Shown: piece by piece, positions 11,970-24,308 of the stretch
Numbering within the stretch: position 1 is the stretch's first letter
Layout of the letters: every line of letters starts with the position of its first letter
NCBI RefSeq assembly: GCF_034190915.1
Contig: NW_026947486.1
Location: 28,307,344-28,371,343, forward strand
Reading direction: 5' to 3'
DNA: 64,000 nt
DNA from: Cavia porcellus
Lineage: Eukaryota; Chordata; Mammalia; Rodentia; Caviidae
Notes under the pieces: generated by a model
What the model was told of the DNA's origin: nothing
The model's input: the letters and a program-made list of their open reading frames with translations, nothing else
Database searches by the model: none
Program-made: the position numbers and the translations under genes

Positions 11970-12590
11970 AAATAAAAAGCAGCATGAAATGACAATCCAA
12001 CAGCTTCAAGCTGCTGCCAAGAGCAACAATATAAGATTAGTTGGCATCAGTGAAGATGCAGGAGCCAATTCCATTGACATATCTAAAATATTCACAGAAG
12101 TAATAGCAGAAAATTTCCCAAACAGGGGGAAAAATCTGATATGCACCTAAGTGAGGCATATAGAATGACAGTCACAAACAACATAAATCTATACCCAGAC
12201 ATACAATAGTTAAGATCTCAGACATACAGCATAAAAATAGAATACTGAAAATTGTCAGAGAAAAGACACAACTCACCTATCAGGGAAAGCACATTAGAAT
12301 CACAGCAGACTTTTCAGCACAAACCCTCAAGTCAAGAAGAACTTGGAGTGAGGTATTTCAAGCCCTGAAGGAAAACAATTTTCAACCCAGAATGATGTAC
12401 CCAGGAAAACTTTCATTCAAATTTAATGGAGAAACAAGATACTTCCATGTCAAAGAACAACTGAAGAAATTCACGTCCACCAAACCAACCCTAGAAAGAG
12501 TATTGAAAAACATACTAGATAGAGAAAAAAATGACCACAATTCCCAGAACAACAACAGAAAGAAACCACCAGGCAGGACAAACAGTTAAA
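11970..12590 (+). pseudogene. Nest I, level 1: L1 ORF1 remnant (5' truncated)
   Basis: Starts within ORF1 at a segment equivalent to [19 protein letters not shown], so the coiled coil and 5'UTR are missing: an ordinary 5' truncation. The C-terminal domain (MMYPGKLSFKFNGETRYFHVKEQLKKF, seen in two halves around 12,392-12,470) is recognisable. This is the outermost and therefore oldest element of the nest. It continues as ORF2 to 14,548 and resumes at 32,688. Confidence 0.7.
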
Positions 12591-12629
12591 CAAGGAGGGG
12601 GGGGAGCAGAAAGCAACAACTGGAACATA

Positions 12630-14548
12630 ACATGGCAAAGGGGAGCCAGTACATATCAGTAATATCCATAAATGTAAATGGCCTCAATGCATCTATAAAA
12701 GAAATAGGTTAATAGAATGGATTATGAAACATGATTCCACAATATTGTGTATATAAGAAACACATGTGACCCAAAATGAAATTCATAGATTAAAAGTCAA
12801 AGGATGGAAAACAGTATTCCATGCAACAGAAACCCAGAAAAAAGCAGGGGTAACTATTCAGTTTGCAGACAACATCAACTTCAAATCTCAGATGATTAAA
12901 AGAGATAAAGAAAGTCACTACATACTTGTTAGTGGAAAAAATCAAGAAGAAGAACTAACCGTTATAAATATATATGTACCAAATACAGGAGACCCAACTA
13001 TACAAGACAGATACTCATGGACATGAAAAGTGAAATACACCAGAACACAATTATAACAGGAAATCTTACAGCCTGTTGTCACAAAGAGATAGATCAACTC
13101 GACAAAAGGTCGTCAAATAAATAATAGAACTGAATCATATCTGTGAGCAATTGGAATTAGTAGATGTTTAGAGAGTGTTCCGCTCAACCACATCAGAATA
13201 CACATTCTTCTCAGCTGCAAATGGGACGTTCTCCAAAATTGATCACATATTATCCCATAAAACATTCTTAAGTAAATGCAAAGGTATTGAAATTATCCCA
13301 TGCATAATATTTGACCATGGTATACTGAAATAGGAAATTATTGGCAAAAGAAATTGCAAAACCTGCATAAATACATAGAAATTAAATAACAACTTTTGGA
13401 ACAACCTGTGGGCTACAGCTAAAATTAAAGATGAAACAAAGCAATACCCACAATTCAGTGAAAACGTGGGAACAGCATACTGTAATCTGTGGGATGCAAT
13501 GAAAGCAGTCTTAAGAGGGAAATACATATCAACAAATTGTCATATCAAGAAATCAAAACAAACACAAATAAAGAACCTAATGCTTCATCTCAAGCTTCTA
13601 GAAAAAGAAGAGGAAGCTAAACCCAAAGCTGATAGAAGAGAGGAAATTATAAAGATTAGAGCAGAAATCAATGCAATTGAAACTTAAAAAATACAAATAT
13701 TTAATGAATCAAAAAGCTGGTTTTTAGAGAGAATGTACAAAATTGACAAACCTTGAGCAAACTTTACCAAGAAAAAGAAAGAAAATACCCAAATTCATGG
13801 AATAAGGTCTGAAAAAGGGGAAATTATTACAGATCACGTGAAAATTCAAAAGATCATGAATATCTACTTTGAAAATCACTACTTATATAGAGTGGAAAAC
13901 ACTGAAGAAATGGACAAATTTCTAGAAACATGTGAACTACCAAAGCTCAGCCAAGAAGATATATCAATTTTGAGTAACCCAATATCAGCTATTGAAATTG
14001 AAAATGTAATGAAAAACTTGCCAAAAAAGAAAAGCCCAAGTCCTGATGGATCACAGATGAATTCTACAAGAAATTTAGAGCAGATTTGATGCCACTACTC
14101 TTTAAACTCTTCAATGAAATTGAAAAGGAAGCAATCTTTCCAAAATCATTCCTGGAGGCAAGTATTACTCTCATACCAACACCAGAGAAAGATCCAACCA
14201 AAAAGAACTATAGGCCAATCTCACTAATGAACATTAATGCTAAGATTCTCAATAAAAAACTGGCAAATATAATGCAGTGAATCAACAAGAAGATTACACA
14301 ACATGACCAAGTGGGATTTATGTCAGGAATGCAGAGATTTGCATTTCAAGAATGCAAATCAATAAATGTAATACATCAAATCAATAGAGCCAAAACCAAA
14401 AATCTCATGGTCATCTCAATAGACACAGGAAAAGCTTTCAATAAAGTCAAACACACATTCATGATAAAAACCCTTTAGAAACTTGGAACCCATTGTGTCT
14501 ACATCAATCTTATAAAGGCCATTTTTGACAAACCCAACAGCCAACATT
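12630..14548 (+). pseudogene. Nest I, level 1: L1 ORF2 remnant, N-terminal part
   Basis: Endonuclease and linker are followed by the first half of RT ([16 protein letters not shown] region at 14,150; [13 protein letters not shown] region near 14,440). The reading stops inside the RT palm at the PTANII equivalent, where a poly-T run starts. The missing continuation ([19 protein letters not shown]) begins at 32,688, so about 18 kb of later insertions separate the two halves. Confidence 0.75.
14539..14548 (+). repeat. Target duplication, left, of the level-2 L1
   Basis: agccaacatt here and agcacacatt at 32,678-32,687 agree at 8 of 10 bases. Removing 14,549-32,677 plus one copy restores a continuous L1 RT reading. 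Confidence 0.6.
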
Positions 14549-15165
14549 TTTTTTTAATCTTTTCATTTTATTTTAAAGAGATTAAGGCAAAACAGGACAG
14601 AACAAACCAAATCAGAACAGAACAATTTAAGCAGCACAGTACTTCACCACGAGACAACCAGATAATTAACAGTAGCTAGCATAAGGTCTCTTTCTTTGAA
14701 AGAGTTGAGCATACATTCATATAAAAAGTATCAAACATAACAAAGTATTATAAAACCATTCAAGAGAATGAAGATATTACAGAGCATTCAGAACCAAATA
14801 ACAGAAAATGAACAATGGCTATGATAATATCTCATTTTCAATAAAAACATTGTTTACACTATCACACATATTAAAATCCAATAAGACACAAAATGATAGA
14901 AACAATGGAAACAGAAAAACAAAAGCATGGTAGGACTTCAAAGCAATATCGTATTAAATCAACACTGGCTGACATAATATCTTGTTTTCTTCAATATAGC
15001 TGTTTATACAGTCATACACATTAAAATCAAACAAAACAGAATAAAACTATTTAACTAATGAATGCAAACATTATAAGGCTTCAAAGCAATGTAATGGAGA
15101 ATCATGATTACCATAAACTCTTACATACTCTAATCATTACTTTCACTAGGGAGCCTATATGGTAT
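14549..15165 (-). mobile_element. Nest I, level 2: L1 3'UTR and poly-A end
   Basis: The poly-T at 14,549 is the poly-A tail of a minus-strand L1. The A/T-rich block up to about 15,165 matches the 3' tail of other minus copies (44,290-44,900 and 53,050-53,610). No coding content. Confidence 0.75.
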
Positions 15166-16931
15166 TTATACATGTGCATTTGATTTATTTCAGTTATGAG
15201 TATGGTCTCAAGTTGCATCCATTTATTTGTAAATGTCTTAGTGTGATTGTTTTTTATAGCTGAGTAGTACTCCAATTATATAAAAATACCACAACTTTTT
15301 AAATCCATTCCTCAGTTAATGAACACTTAGGTTGTTTCAAGATCTGGCTATTAGACATTGTGCTGCAATAAACATGGGTGTACATGTATCACCGTGGTAT
15401 GCTGTTTTCAGTTCTTCTGGGAATATGTCTAGAAGTTGAATAGCTGGGTTTAATGAAACTTGCAATCCCAGATTTTTGATAAATCTCCAGACTGACCTCC
15501 GCAGTGGTTGCACAAGTCTACACTCCCACTAACATTGTGAAAGTGTTCCTTTTCCCCCACAGCGTCTCTAGCATTTATTTTTGGTAGTTTTCTTGATCCT
15601 GACCATTCTTTCTGGAGTGAGATGGAATCTCACTATTGTTTTAATTCACATTTCTCTAACAACTAATGATGATGAACATTTTTTCATGTATTTCTTAGCC
15701 ATTTGTATTTCTTCATCTGAGAGCTGTGTATTCATTTTGTATGCCTATTTTTGGATTGGGTCTTTGAATTTCAAGGGTCTGATTTTTTTTTAATTCTTTA
15801 TATGTTTTAGACAAATACTTGGTCTGAAGCACAGTTCTTTAAGACATTTTCTCAGTTTGAAGTTTTCCTTTTCATTATGCGTAAGATTTCTTTTGACATG
15901 CAGAAACTATTAATTAAGACATGATCCAAGTTATTGATTCAAGGAAGTATTTCCCGAGTGGTTTGATTACTGTTCATGAATTCTCTATCTACTCCTATAT
16001 TTTCAGGATTTTTACCTACTTTGTCTTCCAACACATTTAGAGTTTCTGTTTTGATATTCAGATCTTTGTTTCATTTAGATTCCAGTTTCATACATGGTGA
16101 TAGGAATGGGTCTAAATTAAGCTTATGGAATATGGAGAGCCAGTTTTCCCAGTACTATTTATTAAAGAGCCTACAGTTCTTCTAGTGAACATATTTGGCC
16201 CCTTTATCAAGGATAAAGTCGTTGCATGTGTTTGTAGTTGTGGCTGTATCTTCTAATCTATTCCACTGATCTTCAGATCTGTTTTTAATCCAATGCCATG
16301 TTGATACTAATACAGTAGCTTCGTAGTATAACTTCAAGTCAGGGATTGTGATGCATCTCGCCTTGCCTTTTCTGCTTAGAATTGCCTTTTATATTCTAGG
16401 TCTTTTCTGGTTCCAGATGAATTTTGGGAGTGGTTTCTTTAGATCTATGAAGTATGTTGGTGGTATTATCATGGGGATTTCATTGAATCTGTATAACACT
16501 TTTGGGAAAATGGCCATTGTCACAATATTTATTCGTCCTATCCATGGACAAGTGTTGTCATTTCTTTTTCTAAGGCCCTCTTTGATTTCTTTTTCAGAGT
16601 ATTATAATTTGTCCTGCATAGGTCTTTTAGTTCTTTAGTGAGATTAATTCCTAAGTATTTCATTTTTTGGATAGTAGTGTGAAGGGTGTGGCTTCCCTTA
16701 ATTCTTTCTCAGTGATTTTATCATTTGTGTATAGGAATGCTATTGATTTTTGAGTATTGACCATATCCTGCTGCATTACTGAATTTATTTGTTATATCTA
16801 GTATTCTTTCAGTGGAGGTTTGGGGGTCTTCTGGGTAGAGTATCACGTCATCTGCAAATAATGATAATTTAACTTCTTTTTCTATCTTCTTTTATTTCTC
16901 TCTCTCATCTAATTGCTCTGCCTAATATTTC
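15165..16931 (-). pseudogene. Nest I, level 2: L1 ORF2 remnant, C-terminal half
   Basis: Minus-strand reading runs from the C-terminus (equivalent of EYYSAIK near 15,260) through the Cys-rich region (near 15,560) and thumb to the FADDMIL equivalent near 16,850. It then breaks at a 16-bp target duplication (16,916-16,931). The N-terminal half of the same ORF2 resumes at 29,199. Stops and indels are frequent. Confidence 0.8.
16916..16931. repeat. Target duplication, left, of the full-length young L1
   Basis: ctctgcctaatatttc here is repeated exactly at 29,183-29,198. This 15-16 bp duplication is typical of L1 endonuclease-primed insertion and fixes both ends of the 12.25-kb level-3 insertion. 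Confidence 0.9.
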
Positions 16932-18132
16932 TTTTTTTTTTTTTTTATTTAAGAGGAAAAAGAGAAAAACACAAAACAAACCAAAGCGGCGTAAGGGTAC
17001 ACGCAATACAGAACTACAAAACAAAACAAAACAAAACAAAACAAAAAACCATAACAGTAAGAAATTACCTGCTAGTAGATTACACACTATTTTCTTGAAA
17101 ATAGTTCCTTAAATCACAGTATCAAAGAACACAAGTTGGACATTCAAACAGGGAGACTGCAAACAGCTGTGTTCAGTGTTCCAAAAACATTGATAAAGTC
17201 AGCTATTTAACACCCCCAAACACACTTGCTGTTATATCCGTTAGAGCTCCATTTCTTTTTTTTTTTCCCTCTCTTTTTTACAACAAAATTTACAAATCTT
17301 GGATTTTATTACTCCTTAGTGCTTATTACTTTCTTTGGGGGGGGGAAGAATACAGTCAAATATGGCAAAACAAAGCTGTCAGTCAATACCAAGGATAGAC
17401 GTAGAACATGGTGTAGAACAGAGTACAAGTTTATCAACAATGGTTATCAACGTTGTCCCTTGTTTCCTTAAAAAGAATTGTCTATCTTATTAGATATTAT
17501 AAAGTTGGACAGAACAGTAGAGAACAAGACCAATAAAACTTAGGCGTTGTAAACATTACAGGACTTCCAAAGAAGACAATAGTCAAACCAGAATGGGTAT
17601 CTTAGTGAATCTTATTGTCTTCAAAGTAGTTGCCTATGTCTTCAAACTTGATACTATCATATAGAATGGAACAGAGTCTAATCAGTCAAAACAAGATCGT
17701 GGGAGTACTACAGGACTTCAAAACAAGTTAATAGGAAATCGAAAAGAGTTACTATTTATATATCCTAATTTTTTTGAATTTTTTCTTTAATTAAGACAAA
17801 CATAAGAAATGACTAAATAATTTTTTTTGAAACAATAAGGGGGAGATTGAGATAAAACAGGACATAACAATATAACAATAGAGGTCACAGCATGACTGTT
17901 TCAATAACCTAGTACTTCACCACCTTATAAGCTGACTTAATAGTAGTTACCATAGTGTCTTTTTCCTTGAAATATTTGGGTAAAACTTCATATACTCTAG
18001 CTTCAAATATTTTCATATCAAGAAGCCCAGAATAAAGCCTTTCTAATTAATGAGTGAAAACTTTATAAGGCTTCAAGGCCACCTAATGGGGAATCATAAT
18101 TACCACATATTTTTATATATTTGAATCATTAC
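16932..18132 (-). mobile_element. Nest I, level 3: 3'UTR and poly-A tail of the full-length L1
   Basis: The poly-T at 16,932 onward is the A tail. The last sense-strand bases before it contain AATAAA (TTAAATAAAA). The roughly 1.2-kb non-coding region includes a C run on the sense strand (G run at about 17,337-17,344 on +). The (+) copy at 42,776-43,938 has the same 3' end sequence. Confidence 0.85.
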
Positions 18133-21100
18133 TTACATTAGGGAAACTATTCGGTATTCACACATGCGAGATTGATTTATTTCACTTATGAGTATGGTCT
18201 CAAGCTGTGCCCATTTATTGATAAATATCTCAATGTGATCCTTCTTTATAGCTGAATAATACTCCATTGTATAGAAATACCACAACTTTTTTATCCATTC
18301 CTCAGTTGATGGGCACTTGGGTTGTTTCCAAGATCTGGCGATTACAAATTGTGCTGCTATAAACATAGGTGCACATATATCACTGTGGTATGATGCTTTC
18401 AGTTCTTCTGGGAATATGCCTAGAAGTGGAATAGCTGGAATAAATGGGATTTCCAGTCCCAACTTTTTGAGAAATCTCCAGACAGATCTCCACAAAGGCT
18501 GTACCAGTCTACACTCCCACCAGCAGTGCAGGAGAGTTCCTTTTTCCCCACAGCCTCTCCAGCATTTGTTGTCGGTTTTCTTGATCCTGGCCATTCTTTC
18601 AGGAGTGAGATGGTATCTCAGTGTGGTTTTAATTTGCATTTCTCTAATGACCAATGATGATGAGCATTTTTTCATGTATTTATTTGCCATTTGCATTTCT
18701 TCATCTGAGAATTGCATATTCATCTCAGATGCCCATTTTTGGATTGGATCTTTGAATTTCGGAGGTCTGAGTTTCTTTAATTCTTTATATGTTTTAGACA
18801 AGAGGCCCTTGTCTGAGAGAGAGTTCACTAAAATCTTTTCCCAGTTTGTGGGTTTTCTTTTCACTATGCTGGAGATTTCTTTTGACATGCAGAAACTTTT
18901 TAATAAGAAGTAGTCCCAGTTATTGATTCTGGGAAGTATTTCCCGTGCGGTTTGAGTCCTGTTCATGAATTCTTTACCTACTCCTATGTCTCCAAGGTTT
19001 CTACCTATTTTGTCTTCCAATAGATTTAGTGTTTCTGTTTTAATATTCAGATCTTTGACCCATTTACATTTTAATTTAGTACATGGTGATAGACATGGGT
19101 CTAGCTTTAGTTTTCTGCAAATGGAGAGCCAGTTTTTCCAGCACCATTTATTAAAGAGACTGTCGTTCTTCCAGTGAACCTGCTTGGCTCCTTTATCAAA
19201 AATAAGGTGGTTGAGTGTGTTCGTAGTTGTGGTTGTATCTTCTAATCTATTCCACTGATCTTCAGCTCTGTTTTGATTCCAATACCATGTTGATTTTACT
19301 ACTGTTGCTTTGTAGTATAACTTCAAGTCAGGGATTGTGATGCCTCCTGCTTTGTCTTTGCTGCTTAGAATTGCCTTTGCGATTCTAGGTCTCTTCTGGT
19401 TCCAGATGAAATTTAGGAGTGATTTCTCTAGATCTATAAGGTATGTTGATGGTATTTCTATTGGGATTGCATTGAATCTGTATAACAGTTTTGGGAGAAT
19501 GGCCATTTTCACAATGTTTGTTCTTCCTATCCATGAGCAAGGGATGTCTTTCCATTTTCTGAGATCATCTTCAATTTCCTTTTTCAGTGTATTATAATTT
19601 TCACTGTATAAGTCTTTCACTTCTTTCGTAAGAGTAATTCCTAAATATTTCATTTTTTTGCTTGCTAATGTGAATAGTCCAGTTTCTCTTATTTCCCTCT
19701 CTGTAATTTTGTTGTTCGTGTATAGGAATGCTATTGATTTCTGAGTATTGATTTTGTATCCAGCCACATTACTGAATTTATTTATTGTATCTAAGAGTAT
19801 TTCAATGGAGTTTAGGGGGTCTTCTATGTAGAGTATCATGTCATCTGCAAACAATGATAATTTAACTTCTTCTTTTCCTATCTTTACCCCTTTTATTTCT
19901 CTTTCTTGCCTAATTGCTCTGGCTAGTACTTCCAGTACTATATTAAATAGGAGTGGTGATAAAGGACATCCTTGTCTTGTACCCGATTTTAAAGTAAAGG
20001 CTTTCAATTTTTGGCCATTTAGTATGATGCTGGCTGTTGGTTTGTCATAAATGGCCTTTATTATATTGAGGTAAAGACCATTTATTCCAATTTTCTGTAA
20101 AGTTCTTATCATGAATAAGTGTTGGACCTTATCGAAGGCTTTTTCTGCATCTATAGAGATGATCATGTGATTCTTATTTTTGGCTTTATTGATATGGTGG
20201 ATTACATTTATTGATTTGCGTATGTTGAACCATCCTTGCATTCCTGGGATGAATCCCACCTGGTCATGGTGTATAATCTTCTTGATGATTTGCTGGATCC
20301 TATTTGCCAATATTTTATTGAGGATTTTTGCATCTGTGTTCATTAGGGAGATCGGTCTATAGTTCTCTTTTATAGTTGGGTCTTTCTCAGGTTTTGGTAC
20401 TAAAGTAATATTTGCTTCCAGGAATGACTTAGGAAGGATTGCTTCCCTTTCAATTTCATTGAATAGTTTGAGGAGTGTCGGCATTAGGTCTTCTTTATAT
20501 TTCTTGTAGAATTCTGCAGTGAATCCATCTGGGCCTGGGCTCTTCTTGGTGGGCAAGGACCCAATTACATTCTCAATTTCATTAGCAGAGATTGGGTTAT
20601 TCAACAGTTTTATATCCTCTTGATCTAGCTTTGGTACTTCATATGCTTCTAAGAATCTGTCTATTTCTTCTGTGTTATCAAACTTTTGAGAGTAGAGGTT
20701 TTCGAAATAGGTGTTGATGATCCTCTGTATTTCTATTGGGTCTGTAGTGATTTCACCTTTTTCATTTCTTATTGCATGAATTTGAGCTTTTTCTTTCCTT
20801 TTTTTAATAAGGTTGGCTAGGGGCTTATCGATTTTATTTATTCTTTCAAAGAACCAACTCTTTGATTCGTTGATTCTTTGGATTGTTTTCTTAGTCTCTA
20901 TTGCATTGATTTCTGCTCTGATTCTTATAATTTCCTCTCTTCTTTTGGCTTTGGGCTTGACTTGCTCTTCTTTTTCTAGCTGTTTGAGGTGTAGCATCAA
21001 GTTATTTACTTGTATTCGTTCTGTTTTCCTGATGTGGGAACTCAGTGCAATAAATTTTCCTCTCAGAACGGCTTTCATTGCATCCCACAGATTCCGGTAA

Positions 21101-21957
21101 GTTGTATCTGCATTTTCATTTTCTTTTAGGTATTGTTTAATTTCTTCTGTGACCCACTGATTACTCAAGAGTGTGTTATTTAGTTTCCATGTGTTTGCGG
21201 AATTTTTGCAGTATCCTTTGTCATTAATTTCTAATTTCAGAGCCCTATGATCCAATAATATGCAAGGGATGATTTCAACTCTTTTGCATTTGCTTAAATA
21301 TGTTCTGTGAGCTAATATATGGTCTATTTTAGAAAATGATCCATGTACTGCTGAGAAGAATGTGTATTCTGATGTTGTTGGGTGGAACATTCTGTATATG
21401 TCTATCAAACCCATTTGTTCACAGGTGTGATTCAGTTCTGTTATTTCTTTGCTCATTTTCTGTCTGGTTGATCTGTCCCTTGGTGTCAGTGGTGTATTAA
21501 GGTCTCCTGTTACAATTGTGTTACTGATAATTTGAGTTTTCATTTCTGTTAATAATTGTTTTATATAACTGGGTGCTCTGGAGTTTGGTGCGTATATATT
21601 TAAGATAGTTATCTCTTCCTCTTGGAGTTTTCCCCTTATTAGTATGTAGTGACCTTCTTTGTCCTTTATGGTCATTGTTGGTTTAAAGTTCACGTTGCCT
21701 GCAAACAGAATGGCTACTCCTGCCTTTTTTTGGATTCCTGCTGCATGAAGAATTGTTTTCCATCCTTTGACTTTCAGTCTGTGAGTATCTTTCTGGGTTA
21801 GATGGGTTTCCTGTAAACAGCATATGGTTGGATTTTGTTTCTTGATCCATTCTGCTAGTCTGTTTCTTTTGATTGGTGCATTGAGACCATTTACATTAAT
21901 GGTTATTACTGTTAAATGCTGGTTAATTGTAGGAATGTTATCTCTCTGCTGTTGCAT
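18133..21957 (-). CDS. L1 ORF2 protein, full length (endonuclease and reverse transcriptase)
   Basis: The 1274-codon open frame is the normal length for a mammalian L1 ORF2. The endonuclease occupies about residues 1-245: N21 in INVNGL, E50 in CLQETHL, the GDLN motif near 150, SKIDH near 215 and DHRAL near 245. RT spans about 500-780, with IDAEKAFDK near 600, RQGCPLSP near 660 and the catalytic FADD near 700. The C-terminal Cys-rich motif CX3CX7HX4C lies near 1130. In the family, ORF2p nicks target DNA and reverse transcribes its own mRNA in the nucleus. The ATG is 19 nt after the ORF1 stop, the usual bicistronic spacing. All motifs read cleanly, so catalytic potential is plausible, but ORF1 is frameshifted and the promoter region is split by a provirus. 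Confidence 0.95.
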   Translation of the reverse strand: MQQQRDNIPTINQHLTVITINVNGLNAPIKRNRLAEWIKKQNPTICCLQETHLTQKDTHRLKVKGWKTILHAAGIQKKAGVAILFAGNVNFKPTMTIKDKEGHYILIRGKLQEEEITILNIYAPNSRAPSYIKQLLTEMKTQIISNTIVTGDLNTPLTPRDRSTRQKMSKEITELNHTCEQMGLIDIYRMFHPTTSEYTFFSAVHGSFSKIDHILAHRTYLSKCKRVEIIPCILLDHRALKLEINDKGYCKNSANTWKLNNTLLSNQWVTEEIKQYLKENENADTTYRNLWDAMKAVLRGKFIALSSHIRKTERIQVNNLMLHLKQLEKEEQVKPKAKRREEIIRIRAEINAIETKKTIQRINESKSWFFERINKIDKPLANLIKKRKEKAQIHAIRNEKGEITTDPIEIQRIINTYFENLYSQKFDNTEEIDRFLEAYEVPKLDQEDIKLLNNPISANEIENVIGSLPTKKSPGPDGFTAEFYKKYKEDLMPTLLKLFNEIEREAILPKSFLEANITLVPKPEKDPTIKENYRPISLMNTDAKILNKILANRIQQIIKKIIHHDQVGFIPGMQGWFNIRKSINVIHHINKAKNKNHMIISIDAEKAFDKVQHLFMIRTLQKIGINGLYLNIIKAIYDKPTASIILNGQKLKAFTLKSGTRQGCPLSPLLFNIVLEVLARAIRQEREIKGVKIGKEEVKLSLFADDMILYIEDPLNSIEILLDTINKFSNVAGYKINTQKSIAFLYTNNKITEREIRETGLFTLASKKMKYLGITLTKEVKDLYSENYNTLKKEIEDDLRKWKDIPCSWIGRTNIVKMAILPKLLYRFNAIPIEIPSTYLIDLEKSLLNFIWNQKRPRIAKAILSSKDKAGGITIPDLKLYYKATVVKSTWYWNQNRAEDQWNRLEDTTTTTNTLNHLIFDKGAKQVHWKNDSLFNKWCWKNWLSICRKLKLDPCLSPCTKLKCKWVKDLNIKTETLNLLEDKIGRNLGDIGVGKEFMNRTQTAREILPRINNWDYFLLKSFCMSKEISSIVKRKPTNWEKILVNSLSDKGLLSKTYKELKKLRPPKFKDPIQKWASEMNMQFSDEEMQMANKYMKKCSSSLVIREMQIKTTLRYHLTPERMARIKKTDNKCWRGCGEKGTLLHCWWECRLVQPLWRSVWRFLKKLGLEIPFIPAIPLLGIFPEELKASYHSDICAPMFIAAQFVIARSWKQPKCPSTEEWIKKLWYFYTMEYYSAIKKDHIEIFINKWAQLETILISEINQSRMCEYRIVSLM

Positions 21958-21976
21958 CTTTATCTTTCGGTTCTGT

Positions 21977-23031
21977 TTAATTATTTGCTTTGCTTAGTGG
22001 TTTTTTCCTTTGTGTATCTAAACTGTCTTTCAATATTTTTTGCAGGGTTGGTTTGGTGTTCATGAAGTTCTTCAGCTGTTCTTTGTCATGGAAGTATCGT
22101 ATTGCACCATCTATTTTGAATGATAGTTTTGCAGGATATATCAGTCTTGGTTGGAAATCATTTTGCTTTAGGATCTGGAATACTTCACTCCATGCTCTTC
22201 TTGACTTTATCGTTTGTGATGAGAAGTCTGCTGTGATTCTGATAGGTTTTCCTTTATAAGTGATTTGTCTTTTCTCTCTGACAGCTTTTAATAATCTATT
22301 CTTGTGTTGGATTTCTGGGATGGTGACTATTATATGTCTGGGTGTAGTTTTATTTTGGTTATGACTGTTTGGAGTTCTATATGCTTCACTGATCCTGATG
22401 TCAGTTTCTGATCTCATGCTTGGGAAATTTTCAGCTATTACTTCTCTAAATATCCTCCTGACATCCTTCATGTTGTCTCCCTCTCTTTCATTAATCCCTA
22501 TCATTCTTATGTTATTCTTCTTTGCATCGTCTTGCAGTTGTTGAATTGTTGTTTCCTGGTTCCTTGTTATTTTCAAAAGATCTTTCCTTTCCTGTTCACT
22601 AGCTGCAATCCTGTCTTCAAGGTCTGAAATTCTATCTTCACTTTCATTAAGGCGGTTTTTACAACTTTCAGTGGAGTTTTTTTATTTCCTGTATATCTCT
22701 GTGCATCTGCATTATGTATTCTGTTTGTTTCCTATATTGCTCGTCTAGGGATTCTATCTTTTTGTTTAGTTCCTCCAATTTTTTATCTGTGTTTTCTTTA
22801 GATATATTTAGAATCTCTTTCATTCCTTTTATCATTTCTTCTTTTATCTGGGAGATTATTTCAAGTTTGAATTTCTTTAAAGCTTCCTGGAGTTGCTTGT
22901 CAATTTCAGTGGCTATTGTGTCCGATATATGAGGTGGATGGGATATATTTTTCTTCTATATACATCGCTCCTAGGGTTTCTTGAGATGGGCTGGAGGTTT
23001 GAGGTTGTAATTTGGTCTTTCGTTTTGTCAT
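21977..23031 (-). pseudogene. L1 ORF1 of the young L1, broken by two +1 shifts
   Basis: Compared base by base with the open ORF1 at 37,848-38,900, this copy is nearly identical but 2 nt longer. One extra base lies in an A run of the sense strand at 22,948-22,952 (five A, against four). A second lies in the run at 22,677-22,683 (seven A, against six). Only the C-terminal 199 codons (RRM and C-terminal domain, 21,977-22,576) stay open in one frame. ORF1p normally forms coiled-coil trimers that coat L1 RNA; this allele would not yield it. The start ATG is at 23,031 and the ORF lies 19 nt before ORF2. Confidence 0.9.
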
Positions 23032-23324
23032 TTTCCTATATTTCTGTGTTTCAAGTGTTACTTGAAAGCTTCCTCAGGATCTGTTGAAAATCCCCTTCTA
23101 TGTTTGGAGCTACTGGGACTCTGGCGCCGCGCTACTCCAAGCCATTAGGCCTACAGAACCAGTGGCCCTCCTCTGCCTGCTCAGAACTCCGCAGTTCCAG
23201 ACAAGCTGGGCCTCAGGGACACTGTGCGCCCACCTGCCCCTTGGAAGCTCCACAGTTCTTCAATCGCAGCCGGGTTAGGGTACTCACCACAGGCCGCAGT
23301 GCTTCAGGAACCTGTGTACCCTCC
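23032..23324 (-). promoter_or_regulatory. L1 5'UTR, part next to ORF1
   Basis: The non-monomer part of the L1 5'UTR, matching 37,560-37,847 of the (+) L1 in reverse. It is cut at 23,324 by the IAP-like provirus. The monomeric promoter continues at 28,554, so the promoter now lies 5.2 kb further from ORF1 than before. Confidence 0.8.
23319..23324. repeat. 6-bp target duplication, left, of the IAP-like provirus
   Basis: ccctcc is repeated at 28,548-28,553, right after the other LTR. Six bases is the duplication size expected for betaretroviral/IAP-type integrases. Confidence 0.9.
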
Positions 23325-23804
23325 TGTCGATGTCCGCTCCCGGCCGGCAGGAAGGACACACGACAAAGTCTGGTAGTGGACAACCTTTTCTTTTTATTTT
23401 CCTTCTCCGTACAGCCTGCCCTGGGATCGCTCCCAGCCGAAGCCTCCTCTGGTCCGCTCCCCGCGGCTCCTTCTGGGCTTCGCTCCGAAGCCTCTACCGG
23501 TCCGCTCTCTGCGGCTCCTTCTGGGATTCTTCTTCCGGGCTTCTACCTGGCTTCTTCTTCCGCCCAGGGGTGGCACCGGTATATATACGGGTACAGTGTC
23601 CAATCATGTTAAAGTAAGCAAGGCAAGCTGATTGGCTAACATCATCAGTTGCCAGGCAGACTATATTGTTGAGCGGGTTGTTTACGCGGTAAGCAGGAAA
23701 CTAACATATTCGATGGGAGGGGTAATCTACCTCAGGCTTTGCTCTTTACCACAGGCCGCACGTCCGCCGCGCAAGGCGAGCTATCACAGACGCGGCTCCC
23801 AACA
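23325..23804 (-). repeat. 3' LTR of the IAP-like provirus (480 bp)
   Basis: Ends are TGTTGGGAGCC (minus strand, at 23,804) and CA (at 23,325). A TATA box lies at 23,580-23,587 (TATATATA), CCAAT-type motifs near 23,600-23,640, and the AATAAA signal at 23,393-23,398. It differs from the 5' LTR at five bases, about 1%. Confidence 0.95.
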
Positions 23805-23818
23805 TCTCCCCCTATTTT
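23805..23818 (-). promoter_or_regulatory. Polypurine tract of the IAP-like provirus
   Basis: The minus strand reads AAATAGGGGGAGA directly before the TGTTGGGAG start of the 3' LTR. That is the exact expected place and composition for the plus-strand DNA primer. Confidence 0.88.
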
Positions 23819-24308
23819 ATTTTTTATGAATGTGCGCATCGTAGCCCTTCCTGGACTGGGTGCAGAGGCTTATGCCCTATGTGTAGGTCCACCGTAGGTC
23901 CTTGGCTTAGACCCTGGTTGGCCATGCCATGGTCTGCCAAGGCCCTGAGGCCCTCGTCCTTTTTCTAGGGCCAGGCACAAACTGGACGGAACCTGGATGC
24001 ACACAAGCTTGCACTCATTTCCTCTCCGTAAAGAAATCCCCTCGGAGAGAAATTTAGACCTGGGCAGCATCTAACAGTCCAGCGGCTTACGTGCAGGATG
24101 GGGTAGGGCCTGGCTTAGGTCGAGTCGTGCTGGGGAGGCACGCTCTTACCCATCATTGACTCACCTACCCTGCTGTGTATTGTCACCTTATGGAGGAGAA
24201 TGAGGGATGCCCGCCATATCTAGACTCGGTCGTGGGCCAATTGAGCAAGCCATGCATATGCCTGAGGATCTTCTTGTCCATTTCGGGCTACCGCTATTTC
24301 TATTCATC
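23819..24308 (-). other. Non-coding stretch between integrase and 3' LTR
   Basis: About 490 bp with only a 66-codon open stretch that I do not recognise. No signal peptide, SU/TM cleavage motif or fusion/immunosuppressive-type TM region is visible, so env is absent or reduced beyond recognition, as is common in IAP-type elements. Confidence 0.6.

Noticed and set aside
18317..18913. 198-codon plus-strand open frame opposite the L1 ORF2 C-terminus
   Set aside because: It is the antisense shadow of ORF2. The same antisense pattern appears at 42,109-42,579 opposite the other copy, and no independent feature supports it.
23100..23617. Plus-strand 170- and 95-codon frames across the LTR and L1 leader
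   Set aside because: They cross a transposon border and recur in the other LTR copy (28,040-28,360). They are GC-rich chance frames.
23870..24070. Short env-like gene after integrase
   Set aside because: 66 codons without signal peptide, cleavage site or membrane segment; not supported as env.
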